DNA of 64,000 bases from CAYUMU01 sp964445985 (GTDB taxonomy: Bacteria > Planctomycetota > Planctomycetia > Pirellulales > S012-138), in the NCBI GenBank assembly GCA_964445985.1, contig CAYUMU010000015.1, positions 1 through 64,000 on the forward strand. The letters are read 5' to 3'. A model generated the notes under the pieces. The model saw nothing but the letters and a program-made list of their open reading frames with translations. It was not told where the DNA came from and searched no databases. Shown here piece by piece: positions 48,305-56,888 of this stretch (positions are counted from its first letter, which is position 1; each line of letters begins with the position of its first letter). A program made the translations under genes and the position numbers.

Positions 48305-49525
48305 ATGCATGCTTTGCTCTTGGCCGCGGCGCTGTGCGCCGCCGACGGAACCGACGCCGCCTCGCAACCCCCAGCCTGGTCTGGCTTCCGCGGAAACGGG
48401 GCGAGCACCACCGCGGTGGAAAACCTGCCCCTGACGTGGTCGGCCGAAAAAGGGATCGCCTGGGATGTGGAATTGCCCGGCTATGGCCAATCGAGCCCCG
48501 TGGTATGGGGCGACAAGCTGTTTGTGACCGCTGGCAAGGGCGACATGAAAGAGACCCTGATCGTGGCCGCCTACAACCTGGCCGACGGCAAACTGCTGTG
48601 GAAGCAGGAATTGCCCGCGACCGAAAAGGTGAAGGTTAGCGACTACGTGAGCCGCTCGGCCCCCACGCCGGTGGTCGATGCCGACCGCGTGTATGCCTTT
48701 TTTGAAAGCGGCGACGTGTTTGCCCTGGATCACGCCGGCAAGCTCCAGTGGAAGCGGCAGCTCACCCAGGAATATGGCGCCTATCAAGGCAACCACGGCT
48801 TGGGCAGTTCGCTGGCCTTGGCCGAGGCGGGTCTGATTCTGCTGATCGACCACTCCGGCCCCAGCTACTTGCTGTGCCTCGACCCGGCCAGCGGCAAGAA
48901 CCAGTGGAAGGTGGATCGCGAGCCGCGGATTTCGTGGAGCTCGCCCATCGTTGCCGGCCAGGGCGACGACCAGGAAGTCCTTATTAGTTCCAAGGGCCTG
49001 GTGCAAGCCTATCGGGCCGCCAACGGCGAGCTGCTGTGGGAACAGACCGGGCTGGATGGCAATACCATTGCCTCCCCCACGGTGGCCAACGATTTGGTGA
49101 TTGTGGGCTCCAGCGACGCCGCTTGGAACGTGGCCCTGAAGCGCGGACCCAAAATTGAAGACCGCATTGCCTGGAAAGCCGACGCCACGAGTTCTTTTGG
49201 ATCCCCGCTCGTGCACCGCGGCAGGGCTTACTTTGTGAATCGCTCGGGCGTGGCCACGGCGGTGGAGATTGCCTCGGGCAAGAACATTTGGACCCAGCGC
49301 CTGCCCGGCTCCTGCTGGACCAGCCCCATCGGCGCCGGCGACCGCGTTTACTTCTTCACCAAAGACGGTTCCACCATGGTGATGGCCGCCGAAGGCAATG
49401 AAGCCAACGTCCTGGCCGAAAACAGCCTTCCTGCCGAAGGCATTGCTTACGGCGTGGCCGTGGCGCCGGGCGCGTTTGTGATTCGCTTGGGCGAGCGGCT
49501 GATTAAAGTGGTGGGCGAAAAGTAG
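48305..49525 (+). CDS. Secreted PQQ-like beta-propeller repeat protein
   Basis: A 406-residue exported protein. A short signal (MHALLLAAALCAADG) is followed by PQQ-type propeller repeats such as WSGFRGNGAS (a common start in planctomycete members), AYNLADGKLLWKQELP, DHAGKLQWKRQL, LDPASGKNQWKVD, ANGELLWEQTGLD and EIASGKNIWTQRLPG. Without the catalytic residues of PQQ dehydrogenases this is probably a binding scaffold. The start at 48305 was selected because it gives the signal peptide. The stop overlaps the converging dihydroorotase gene by 23 bp. Confidence 0.85.
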   Translation: MHALLLAAALCAADGTDAASQPPAWSGFRGNGASTTAVENLPLTWSAEKGIAWDVELPGYGQSSPVVWGDKLFVTAGKGDMKETLIVAAYNLADGKLLWKQELPATEKVKVSDYVSRSAPTPVVDADRVYAFFESGDVFALDHAGKLQWKRQLTQEYGAYQGNHGLGSSLALAEAGLILLIDHSGPSYLLCLDPASGKNQWKVDREPRISWSSPIVAGQGDDQEVLISSKGLVQAYRAANGELLWEQTGLDGNTIASPTVANDLVIVGSSDAAWNVALKRGPKIEDRIAWKADATSSFGSPLVHRGRAYFVNRSGVATAVEIASGKNIWTQRLPGSCWTSPIGAGDRVYFFTKDGSTMVMAAEGNEANVLAENSLPAEGIAYGVAVAPGAFVIRLGERLIKVVGEK

Positions 49526-50843
49526 GCCAATAGCCGCCCAGGGCGTGGTCGAATTGCACTTCGCCGCCGCGCACGGTTTCGTCGAACTGGCCGTCGTGAT
49601 AGACCTGCCGGCCCAGCACCCAGGTGCGCACGGGCCAGCCGGTTAGCTCCTGCCCATGCCAGGGCGTCCAGCGGCTCTTGGTTTCTTGCGATTCATCGAG
49701 CACGGGGCGGGTGAGGTTGAGGTTCACCAGCACCAGGTCGGCGTCGAAGCCCTCGGCGATCCGCCCTTTGCCCACCAGATCCCACACGCGGGCCGGCGCG
49801 TCGCACATCCAGTGAACCACCTGTTCCATGGTCACCCGGCCACGGTGGACTTCGTTGAGCAGCAAGGCCAGGCTGTTTTCGACGGCGGGCAAACCCGAGG
49901 GGCTACGCGGGTAGGCTTGTTGTTTTTCTTCTAGCGTGTGCGGGGCGTGGTCGGTGGCGATGACCTGTATTCGGCCGTCGATCAGTGCCTGCCAAAGGCC
50001 GGCGTTGTCGGCCGCCGTTTTGATGGAAGGGTTCATCTGCGCGCGGGTGCCCAGCCGGGCGTAGTCATCCACGTTGAAGAACAAATGGTGAGGACAGACC
50101 TCGCCCGTGAGCAGGTTGCGGTGATCGACGAGCAGTTCGGTTTCGGCGGCCGTGGAACAGTGCAGCAGGTGGAAGCGATGCTGGTGGCGGTAGGCCAGAT
50201 CGAACGCGCGGCGGGTGGCGATGATGGCCGCCTGGGCGTCGCGGATTTTGGAATGGTCGGCCACATCGGTGGTGCCGGCGAAACGAGTTTTGTTGGCGGC
50301 AATGGTGGCTTCGTCTTCGCAGTGGGCCGTGATGGGAAGCGTGGTTTCGGCAAAGATGCGTTCCAGGGCGTCTTGCTCGTCGACCAGCAAGTCACCGGTG
50401 CTCGAGCCGATAAAGATTTTGATGCCGGGCGTTCGCCGCGCTCGCTGCAACTCGGAGATATTCTCAGCCGTGGCCCCGATGTAAAAGCCGTAATTCACCA
50501 GGCATTTGCTTGCCGCCAGGGCCAGCTTTTCGTGCAGTCGGGCCACGGTGGTGGTGGTGGGCGAGGTGTTGGGCATTTCGAGGAAGGTGGTCACGCCCCC
50601 CTTGGCACAGGCGCGGGTGGCGGTGTGCAGGTCTTCTTTGGCCGTGAGGCCGGGCTCGCGGAAATGCACCTGGTCGTCGACCACGCCGGGCATCAGCAGC
50701 AGGCCGGCGGCGTCGATGACTTCGTCGGCGGCCGTTTGGCGGGCGGGGTCGATGGCGGCGATCTGGCGGCCTTCGATCAGCACCGAGGTTTCGGCCAGCC
50801 CACTGGGGAGGACCACTTGCGCATTCTTGATCAGCGTTTTCAT
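49503..50843 (-). CDS. pyrC: Dihydroorotase, class I
   Basis: A 446-residue amidohydrolase. The N-terminal metal motif reads DDQVHFREPGLTAKED, which in this branch has Gln where the classic DxHxH motif has the first His, as in other dihydroorotases that carry DDQVHFREPG. Other landmarks: KIFIGSSTGDLLV, PITAHCEDE, LLHCSTAAE, CPHHLFF and ATDHAPHTLEEK with the catalytic Asp. It makes dihydroorotate in pyrimidine synthesis. The start at 50843 (MKTLIKNAQVV) fits the family; a 19-residue upstream extension is unlikely. The 3' end overlaps the converging gene. Confidence 0.92.
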   Translation of the reverse strand: MKTLIKNAQVVLPSGLAETSVLIEGRQIAAIDPARQTAADEVIDAAGLLLMPGVVDDQVHFREPGLTAKEDLHTATRACAKGGVTTFLEMPNTSPTTTTVARLHEKLALAASKCLVNYGFYIGATAENISELQRARRTPGIKIFIGSSTGDLLVDEQDALERIFAETTLPITAHCEDEATIAANKTRFAGTTDVADHSKIRDAQAAIIATRRAFDLAYRHQHRFHLLHCSTAAETELLVDHRNLLTGEVCPHHLFFNVDDYARLGTRAQMNPSIKTAADNAGLWQALIDGRIQVIATDHAPHTLEEKQQAYPRSPSGLPAVENSLALLLNEVHRGRVTMEQVVHWMCDAPARVWDLVGKGRIAEGFDADLVLVNLNLTRPVLDESQETKSRWTPWHGQELTGWPVRTWVLGRQVYHDGQFDETVRGGEVQFDHALGGYWPTFRPPL

Positions 50844-51056
50844 GGCAAGCCAAGGAAGTCGAGGACGTACCGTTTTTTGTTGGCGTTCCTTTTTTACCAA
50901 CTCCGGGCGGCGGGCGTCAGTCGGCAGGGCCGGTTCGCCGAATTTGCCATTGTGGCGGCAGGCATAAGCTGGTGGGGGCGGTTATGATGGGGCGAGGCGA
51001 ACGTCCGCCTGCTCCGCATTCCCGCCACACCGTGAGTCAATCGGGAGACGAACACC

Positions 51057-52091
51057 ATGCCAGAGTCGATTCGCGTGGGCCTGATCACCAGCGGCGAAGG
51101 CGCTCACCTCAGCGCCTACCTGCCGGCCCTGGCCAAGATCGAAGAGTGCTCCGCGGTGGCCGTGGCCGACCCGAGCAAAAGCGTGATTGGCGACGCCCGA
51201 GCGGCCCTGGGCAGCAAGCTGGCCGAAAGCCATGCCGACCCGCGCGAAATGCTCAAGAAGTTCAAGCCCCAGATGGTGCTGGTTTCGTTGCCGGCCAACG
51301 AATCGCCCGCCGCCATTGCCCTGGCGTTGGAGCATGGGGCGCACGTGATGGCGGAGAAGCCGGCCTGCACCAGCGTTAAAGAATTTGCTCCGCTGGTCAA
51401 AATGGCCGAGAGCAAGCATCTGCACCTGATGCTGGCCCTGGCCAACCGTATTCACGCGCCGGTGCGGTTTGCCCAGCAGCTGATCGCCGAGGGCAAGCTC
51501 GGCAAGCTGTACGCCATGGAAGTTCACATCATGGCCGATCAAACCCGGCTGACCAAGCCGGCTTACCACGATACCTGGTTTGCCAAGAAGGAGCGGGCTG
51601 GCGGCGGCTTCCTCACCTGGCTGGCCATCCATTGGCTCGACGCCGCGCTGCTGATCGCCGGCAAAAAGGTCGAACGCGTGGCCGGCTTTGCGGGCGTGGT
51701 GGGAGGGCAACCGCTCAACGTGGAAGACGCCGTGGCGATGTCCATGCAGCTCGAAGGGGGCATGCTTGGTACGCTCACGGCCGGCTATTTGCTGGAAAAG
51801 GGCTACCAGTCGCACCTGCAAATCTGGGGCTCCGATGGCTGGCTCCGCGTGGCGGCCATTGAAGAAGAACCGCTGGAGTGGTACAGCCGGAAGGTGGGGC
51901 CCGAGGTGCGGAAGTTCGTCTACCCCGCCGGCGGCCGCGGCTACGATCCCTGGGTAAAACGCTGCGTTCGCGCGGCGGCCGACCTGGAAGATCCGCCAAT
52001 CACGCCGCGGGAATGTCTCAACGTGTTGGAAACGATTTTCGCCATGTACCGGGCGGCCGAAACCGGGACCACGCAAACCGTTAAGGGCTAA
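51057..52091 (+). CDS. Gfo/Idh/MocA-family oxidoreductase
   Basis: A 344-residue cytoplasmic protein with a Rossmann N-terminus (IRVGLITSGEGAHLSAYLPAL, VAVADPSKS) and the second-domain beta sheet typical of the family; MAEKPACTS contains the EKP motif with the catalytic Lys near residue 98. The usual GxGxxG motif is replaced by TSGEGAH. Substrates in planctomycetes are mostly unknown sugars. A classical signal is missing, unlike the many exported members of this family in the group. Confidence 0.85.
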   Translation: MPESIRVGLITSGEGAHLSAYLPALAKIEECSAVAVADPSKSVIGDARAALGSKLAESHADPREMLKKFKPQMVLVSLPANESPAAIALALEHGAHVMAEKPACTSVKEFAPLVKMAESKHLHLMLALANRIHAPVRFAQQLIAEGKLGKLYAMEVHIMADQTRLTKPAYHDTWFAKKERAGGGFLTWLAIHWLDAALLIAGKKVERVAGFAGVVGGQPLNVEDAVAMSMQLEGGMLGTLTAGYLLEKGYQSHLQIWGSDGWLRVAAIEEEPLEWYSRKVGPEVRKFVYPAGGRGYDPWVKRCVRAAADLEDPPITPRECLNVLETIFAMYRAAETGTTQTVKG

Positions 52092-52146
52092 CGCGGCGGG
52101 AAAGGGCCACCCGCCATCGCCAGCCATTTTTTCGCACGAATGGATT

Positions 52147-53199
52147 GTGTTGAACGCCGAACATTTTCGTCAGATTGTGAGTGGTCGCCAGCGTGGCTTG
52201 GGGGCGCTGTTGTGGCGCGGACTGTTCCGCGCGGCCGAAGCTCCCTACGCGCTGGCCGTGAAGTGGCGCAATCGCCGCTACGATCGCGGCCGCGCCGAGT
52301 CGCACGCCGTGGATGTGCCGGTGATTTGCGTCGGCAATCTCACCTTGGGCGGCACCGGCAAAACACCCACCGTGGAATGGATTGCCCGCTGGCTCAGATC
52401 GCAGGGATGGCGGGTCACGCTGGTGAGCCGAGGTTACGGGGCGGCCGACGGTTCGCGGAATGACGAAGCGCTGGAGTTGGAGCAGAAGCTGCCCGACGTG
52501 CCGCATTTGCAGAATGCCGACCGTGTGGAAGCAGCCCGGCTGGCGATCGAAGAGTTTGAAGCGGAGGTGATTTTGCTGGACGATGGTTTCCAGCATCGCC
52601 GCTTGCGGCGCGATCTGGATATTGTGCTAATCGACGCCCTGGAGCCGTTCGGGTTTGGGCATGTGTTCCCCCGCGGCACGTTGCGCGAGCCGCTTATTGG
52701 TTTGGGCCGCGCTCAGGTCATCTTGCTCTCGCGAGCCGACCTCTGCCCTGCGGACCAACGGCAGAAAATCTGGCAGCAAATCGAGCGTTACGCGCCGCGC
52801 GCGGCGCGCGTCGAGGCGGCTCACCGTCCCTTGGAATTGCTCTCGTTCGCTGGCCAGACGCAACCGCTGGAAAGTTTGCAGGGGAAGCCGGTCCTGGCGT
52901 TTTGCGGCATTGGCAACCCGGCCGGATTTCAGGGCACGCTCGATACATTGGGCTACCGCCTGGCCGATTTCCGGCCCTTCCCCGACCATCACAACTACGG
53001 CCGCGAGGATGTGGTGTCGCTGACGACCGCCGCGCAAGCGGCCGGGGCCAAAGCCCTGGTTTGTACGCACAAGGACCTGGTCAAATTGGGCGTGGAATCG
53101 CTGGGCGGCCTGCCACTGTGGGCGGTGCGCGTGGGGCTGGAACTGCTGGACGGCGAAGACCGCCTGATAGCGGCGTTGAAAACGGCGGTAAACATGTAG
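52147..53199 (+). CDS. lpxK: Tetraacyldisaccharide 4'-kinase
   Basis: A 350-residue protein with an N-terminal membrane-associated helix, the P-loop GNLTLGGTGKT (residues 63-73), LVSRGYG and the family motif LLDDGFQHRRLRRDLD, and the C-terminal PDHHNYGREDV. It phosphorylates the 4' position of the lipid A disaccharide, so the organism makes lipid A. The start is a GTG at 52147. The upstream gene ends 55 bp before; the gene probably has its own promoter. Confidence 0.94.
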   Translation: MLNAEHFRQIVSGRQRGLGALLWRGLFRAAEAPYALAVKWRNRRYDRGRAESHAVDVPVICVGNLTLGGTGKTPTVEWIARWLRSQGWRVTLVSRGYGAADGSRNDEALELEQKLPDVPHLQNADRVEAARLAIEEFEAEVILLDDGFQHRRLRRDLDIVLIDALEPFGFGHVFPRGTLREPLIGLGRAQVILLSRADLCPADQRQKIWQQIERYAPRAARVEAAHRPLELLSFAGQTQPLESLQGKPVLAFCGIGNPAGFQGTLDTLGYRLADFRPFPDHHNYGREDVVSLTTAAQAAGAKALVCTHKDLVKLGVESLGGLPLWAVRVGLELLDGEDRLIAALKTAVNM

Positions 53200-53326
53200 T
53201 TGGCTTTCGCCGACCGCGACCTGATCGCCGGCACTCCGCGGCAAACCCGCGCCATCATGGGCCGTTGGACGTGGCAGTGAAACGCGGCGCGGCGGGGCAG
53301 CTGCCCCGCGTTGGATTGGCCTTCGC

Positions 53327-53908
53327 TCATGGATCGGTGTGGGGGGAACGCGGGATGTTGCCAATTGAAATGAGCGAACCACGGTGCAGCCAGCGATGAA
53401 ACAGCCGGGTGAGCAGCGGCATCACCACCCAGGCGAGCGTGATGATGACGAAGGCGTTGACGATCGCGGCCACGGCCAGGTAATGCAGGCCGATCAGCAC
53501 GCCTGGCAGCAGCGACGACCAGAGCAATACCGAGGGGAAGACGCCGATCCAGGTGACAATGGCCATTTTCCAGCGGGGCGGCGACATGCCGGGCGTTCCG
53601 CCAAAGAAGGCTTCCAGCCCATGCAGTTTGCGATAATCGGCCGGCCCCTCGACGAGGTGCGCGACGGACTGTTCCCAATCTTGAAATAATGCGGATTGAT
53701 AAAACACTTCGGAAGCCGCTTCGCTCTCGAACGAGCGCAAGATGCCATACTCGCCGGTGGTGGAGCCGGGCACGGGGCCAATGAAGTGTACGCCGAGCAT
53801 GCCAGGCACGCCCAGGGACTCACGGGCCAGTTGCCGCAGGGCGACTTCATACGCGGCTTCTTGGCCGGGCTTGACCCGGCGGGTGATGGCAAAGTGAACT
53901 TGGGCCAT
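53327..53908 (-). CDS. Membrane-anchored ABM-family protein
   Basis: A 193-residue protein. The first ~95 residues form an antibiotic-biosynthesis-monooxygenase-type ferredoxin-like fold (MAQVHFAITRRVKPGQEAAYE, GVPGMLGVHFIGPVPGS, GILRSFESEAASEVFYQS), and the rest has two hydrophobic helices (about 120-137, IVTWIGVFPSVLLWSSLL, and about 145-165). The arrangement is known in COG3224 proteins. No enzyme activity can be inferred. It lies next to a DoxX gene in the same direction. Confidence 0.75.
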   Translation of the reverse strand: MAQVHFAITRRVKPGQEAAYEVALRQLARESLGVPGMLGVHFIGPVPGSTTGEYGILRSFESEAASEVFYQSALFQDWEQSVAHLVEGPADYRKLHGLEAFFGGTPGMSPPRWKMAIVTWIGVFPSVLLWSSLLPGVLIGLHYLAVAAIVNAFVIITLAWVVMPLLTRLFHRWLHRGSLISIGNIPRSPHTDP

Positions 53909-54006
53909 AATGTAAGAAAAATCGGCTGCGAAGGGAGTAAAGGCCGGTCGCAATAATCGGTGCGCGGCCGGCGCGGATTCACGGGCGGGACGCCCGTGCC
54001 ACGGGA

Positions 54007-54444
54007 TTACAGCGACGGCGAGGCGCTCGTTTTGGCGTGGGCCAGCCGGCCGTCGAGGCTCCAGGCGCCGGGGCCGTTGGCCATGAGGAAGATCATGGCG
54101 CCCATCAGCGCGAGGTTCTTCATGAACTGGATCATCTGCGCTTCTTGGGCCTTGCCCTCCAGGACCCAAAAGTTGTGGAAGAAGTAGGTCGCCAGCAGCA
54201 GGAACACCAGCAGCAGGCCGGCGCCGATGGTCGTTTTGTAGCCCGCGATGACGGACAGGCTGCCCGCGATCAGGAACACGATCGCTCCCACGAGCATGAT
54301 CTTGGCGGCAGGCACGCCGGCCGCTTCCATTTCGGCCGCCACGCTATGGAAGTCGGGGATCTTATGGCCGACGGCGCTGAGCAAGAAGATGGTGGCGAGC
54401 AGCACGCGGCCCAATACGCTACCGATACCAACGAGGGGGTTCAT
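54007..54444 (-). CDS. DoxX-family membrane protein
   Basis: A 145-residue protein with four hydrophobic segments: GSVLGRVLLATIFLLSAVGHK, AAKIMLVGAIVFLIAGSLSV, TIGAGLLLVFLLLATYFFH and FMKNLALMGAMIFLMANG. The starting pattern (R-V-L-L-A-x-I-F-L-x-S-G/A) is that of DoxX, a family linked to redox and oxidative stress responses. Pirin and MarR genes lie just upstream in the same direction, a common stress-response neighbourhood. Confidence 0.88.
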   Translation of the reverse strand: MNPLVGIGSVLGRVLLATIFLLSAVGHKIPDFHSVAAEMEAAGVPAAKIMLVGAIVFLIAGSLSVIAGYKTTIGAGLLLVFLLLATYFFHNFWVLEGKAQEAQMIQFMKNLALMGAMIFLMANGPGAWSLDGRLAHAKTSASPSL

Positions 54445-54665
54445 GCGAGTGTCCTCAATGTGCTGGGGGAGTGGGTGTGGGAATCAGAACAACATTCCAC
54501 GGTGGATTAACTGTCATTCCGCCTTGTCTTTATCCGGGCTAGTCGAATCGCGTTGTCCTTTGTCCGAACTGCGGATACATCGTTTTCAACCGTGGTCTCA
54601 ATTCGCGCTGCCTCTTTCAGACGCTGGTTCCCCGCCTTCGCGGGGATGACGGATTGAAGCGGGCA

Positions 54666-55364
54666 TCAGGCCAGATCGAACAACAGAATCTCGGCGTCGC
54701 TCGTCGCCTGGATGGTTAACGACGTTTCGTCGCTCACGGCGGCGCCGTCGCTGGTGCCGAGATCTTGATCATTCAGGGTTACGCTTCCGCGCAGCACCTG
54801 CAACCAGGCATGGCGGCCGGTGGGCAGGCCGTGCCGCAGGCCGCGGCCGGCTGCGAGACTGGCCAGGTAGATGCTGGCATCTTGCTGGATGAGCAGCGAA
54901 CCTTGTGCCGCATCGCGCGAAGCCACCAACCGCAGTTGGTTTTGGCGTTCTTCGGCCGGAAAGAACTTTTGTTCGTAGCTCGGTTCGAGCCCCTTGCGCT
55001 CGGGGAACAGCCAGATTTGGTACAGGTGGACCGGCTCGCTGGGCGACGGATTGAATTCGCTGTGGGTAATGCCGGTTCCGGCCGACATGCGCTGAAATTC
55101 GCCGGGGCGGAGGACTTCGCCATTGCCCATTGAGTCGCGATGCTCGAGGGCTCCCTCCAGCACGTAGGTGACGATCTCCATATCGTTGTGCGGATGCGTG
55201 CCGAAACCCTGGCCAGGGGCGACGGTGTCTTCGTTCATCACGCGCAGGGAGCGAAAGCTAACGTGCCGCGGATCGCGATAGGCAGAGAAAGAAAAGGTGT
55301 GATAGGTATTGAGCCAGCCGTGATTGAAGTGGCCGCGCTCGGCCGCGGGTCGGATACGGATCAT
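54666..55364 (-). CDS. Pirin-family protein
   Basis: A 232-residue bicupin. The N-terminal pirin motif (RGHFNHGWLNTYHTFSFSAY) and the cupin metal site (GTHPHNDMEIVTYVLEG with His and Glu ligands) are intact, followed by the second part (SEPVHLYQIWLFPE). Bacterial pirins of this kind have quercetinase activity in some cases. The start at 55364 (MIRIRPAAERG) matches the family; an upstream in-frame start would add 22 unsupported residues. MarR is the next gene upstream, and DoxX downstream. Confidence 0.92.
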   Translation of the reverse strand: MIRIRPAAERGHFNHGWLNTYHTFSFSAYRDPRHVSFRSLRVMNEDTVAPGQGFGTHPHNDMEIVTYVLEGALEHRDSMGNGEVLRPGEFQRMSAGTGITHSEFNPSPSEPVHLYQIWLFPERKGLEPSYEQKFFPAEERQNQLRLVASRDAAQGSLLIQQDASIYLASLAAGRGLRHGLPTGRHAWLQVLRGSVTLNDQDLGTSDGAAVSDETSLTIQATSDAEILLFDLA

Positions 55365-55458
55365 GGGATCATTCCCTGGGTTAAATCGGGCGAACAGAGA
55401 TAGTTGATATGTAAAGTATTCATGAAACACGGAGACACATTGCGGGGGGTGTTGGAAT

Positions 55459-55938
55459 TCATTCCGCGGGGTCGGCGGCCGCGCGGGCTTTCGCGAGCAG
55501 CCGCGACAACTCGGCTAGTTCATGTGTGTTGAGCCCTGCCATGAGCGTGCCGTGCAGCTTGCGCAGTGGTGGATCGAGTTGTTTCAAGATCGCCAGGGCT
55601 TTGCTGGTGATTTCCACGAACACCACGCGGCGATCCGCGGTACAGCGGCGGCGCGCCACCAGTTCTTGGGCTTCCAAGCGATCGATCAGGCCGGTGATGG
55701 CCGGCACCACCTGAATCATGCGGTTGGCGATTTCCAACGAGGGGAGCGGCTGCCCTTCGCCTCGCAAGATTCGCAGCACGTTGTACTGGGACGAGGTCAG
55801 GCCGTATTCGCGGAACAAACGCCCGAGGCGGTTTTCGAGCCAATCGCTGGTACGGAGCGTTTGCAGCACGGCCTCTTGCTGGGGCGATTCGAAGGGATCC
55901 TTCTTCTTGAGCTCTTGTTGCAAGCGGTTGGCCGTCAT
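55459..55938 (-). CDS. MarR-family transcriptional regulator
   Basis: A 159-residue winged-helix regulator: RLFREYGLTSSQYNVLRILRG begins the domain, SLEIANRMIQVVPAITGLIDRL is the recognition helix region and RRRCTADRRVVFVEIT the wing. The start at 55938 (MTANRLQQEL) excludes a Pro/Arg-rich upstream extension. It lies upstream of the pirin and DoxX genes in the same direction with ~95 bp before pirin, so it may regulate that small stress-related cluster, as MarR proteins often do with pirin or DoxX genes. Confidence 0.9.
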   Translation of the reverse strand: MTANRLQQELKKKDPFESPQQEAVLQTLRTSDWLENRLGRLFREYGLTSSQYNVLRILRGEGQPLPSLEIANRMIQVVPAITGLIDRLEAQELVARRRCTADRRVVFVEITSKALAILKQLDPPLRKLHGTLMAGLNTHELAELSRLLAKARAAADPAE

Positions 55939-56200
55939 GGGCTGTCTCGCGGGGCGGCGAAGCCTGGGAGGGGACAAATGGGTTGGCGTGTATTTAATTT
56001 ATACATCAACTATTTTTACGTCAAGCATGTGGGCGCGGGAATGCGGGGGAGGTGGTGGGCGCCGGGGGGTTTGCCGGGCAGATACTATCGCTGCTGGCAC
56101 GGGCCGGGGTCGTGGTTGGCATTTGTGCTCAAGAGATTCCACCCCGCGGGGCGATATCTGGGGGTGGTTCTACAACCGGTAAGCATTGGGTCGCGAGCGA

Positions 56201-56743
56201 ATGCAGCTCATTGGGGCGCACGGCAAACAACGGCACCTGACGTGGCGGCGATGGCTGGCCTTGGTGTTACTGTGCTGCGCTGGCTGCGACGGACAGGCGC
56301 CGCGGCCCACGCCGCGGCCTACCGCGGCTGCCAGCTTGGAGTTTGCCACGGATTATCAGGCCACGATTCGCAAGGCGGCCGAAACGGGGCGGCCCGTGCT
56401 GGTGTTGTTTACCTGCCGCGATTGTCCGTGCTGCCGGTACATGCTGCAGCATGCGCTGCGCGAGCCGGTGGCCACGGGGCCGGCGCGGGGCTTTTTGTGC
56501 GTGCACGTGGAACTGGAGCAGGATCCGCGGTTGTGTCGCGAGTTTCGGGTGCAATCGTTTCCGACCTTGCAGTTTGTGTCGCCCGACGGCGTGGCCCTGC
56601 GCCGGGTGGCCGGGCAGTTGGCCGCGCCCGAGGTGGCCTTGTTGTTGACAGGGGTGCAAGCATCGCTGGCCCAGCGAACGATTGCGCATACCCCCCGTCC
56701 GACCCGCTATACTTTCGGCGACCGCAAGGGTTCATTACGATAG
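56201..56743 (+). CDS. Thioredoxin-like lipoprotein with a CxxCxCC active site
   Basis: A 180-residue protein with an N-terminal lipoprotein signal (WLALVLLCCAGC, Cys29) and a thioredoxin-like domain: RPVLVLFTCRDCPCCRYM holds four cysteines (72, 75, 77, 78), and FRVQSFPTLQFV carries the cis-Pro. The cysteine cluster differs from the usual CxxC and resembles thiol transfer or metal-binding proteins. It may serve in redox or copper handling at the membrane. The start at 56201 (ATG) is preferred over an upstream TTG at 56186. Confidence 0.72.
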   Translation: MQLIGAHGKQRHLTWRRWLALVLLCCAGCDGQAPRPTPRPTAAASLEFATDYQATIRKAAETGRPVLVLFTCRDCPCCRYMLQHALREPVATGPARGFLCVHVELEQDPRLCREFRVQSFPTLQFVSPDGVALRRVAGQLAAPEVALLLTGVQASLAQRTIAHTPRPTRYTFGDRKGSLR

Positions 56744-56888
56744 GGCTTTGAGGGCCGCGGGGAAGAAACGAGTGCCGTCCGCCGTTCTCGCCCTTGGTTC
56801 GCTTGGGTCCCACGCCTTCTCCCCCCTCCACCGCCCAGCGGGGCACAAGTTCCCTCAGGCCTCTCTCCCACCCCGTTAAAGTTTTGCC

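Noticed and set aside
50650..50720. Apparent loss of a metal-binding His in dihydroorotase (DxQxH instead of DxHxH)
   Set aside because: From memory, DDQVHFREPG is the normal form in a group of class I dihydroorotases, so it is not evidence of an inactive enzyme.
53292..53309. Perfect 18-bp palindrome GCGGGGCAG/CTGCCCCGC between lpxK and the ABM gene
   Set aside because: It could help termination of both converging genes, but no T-run follows on either strand and there is no loop, so it was not called a terminator.
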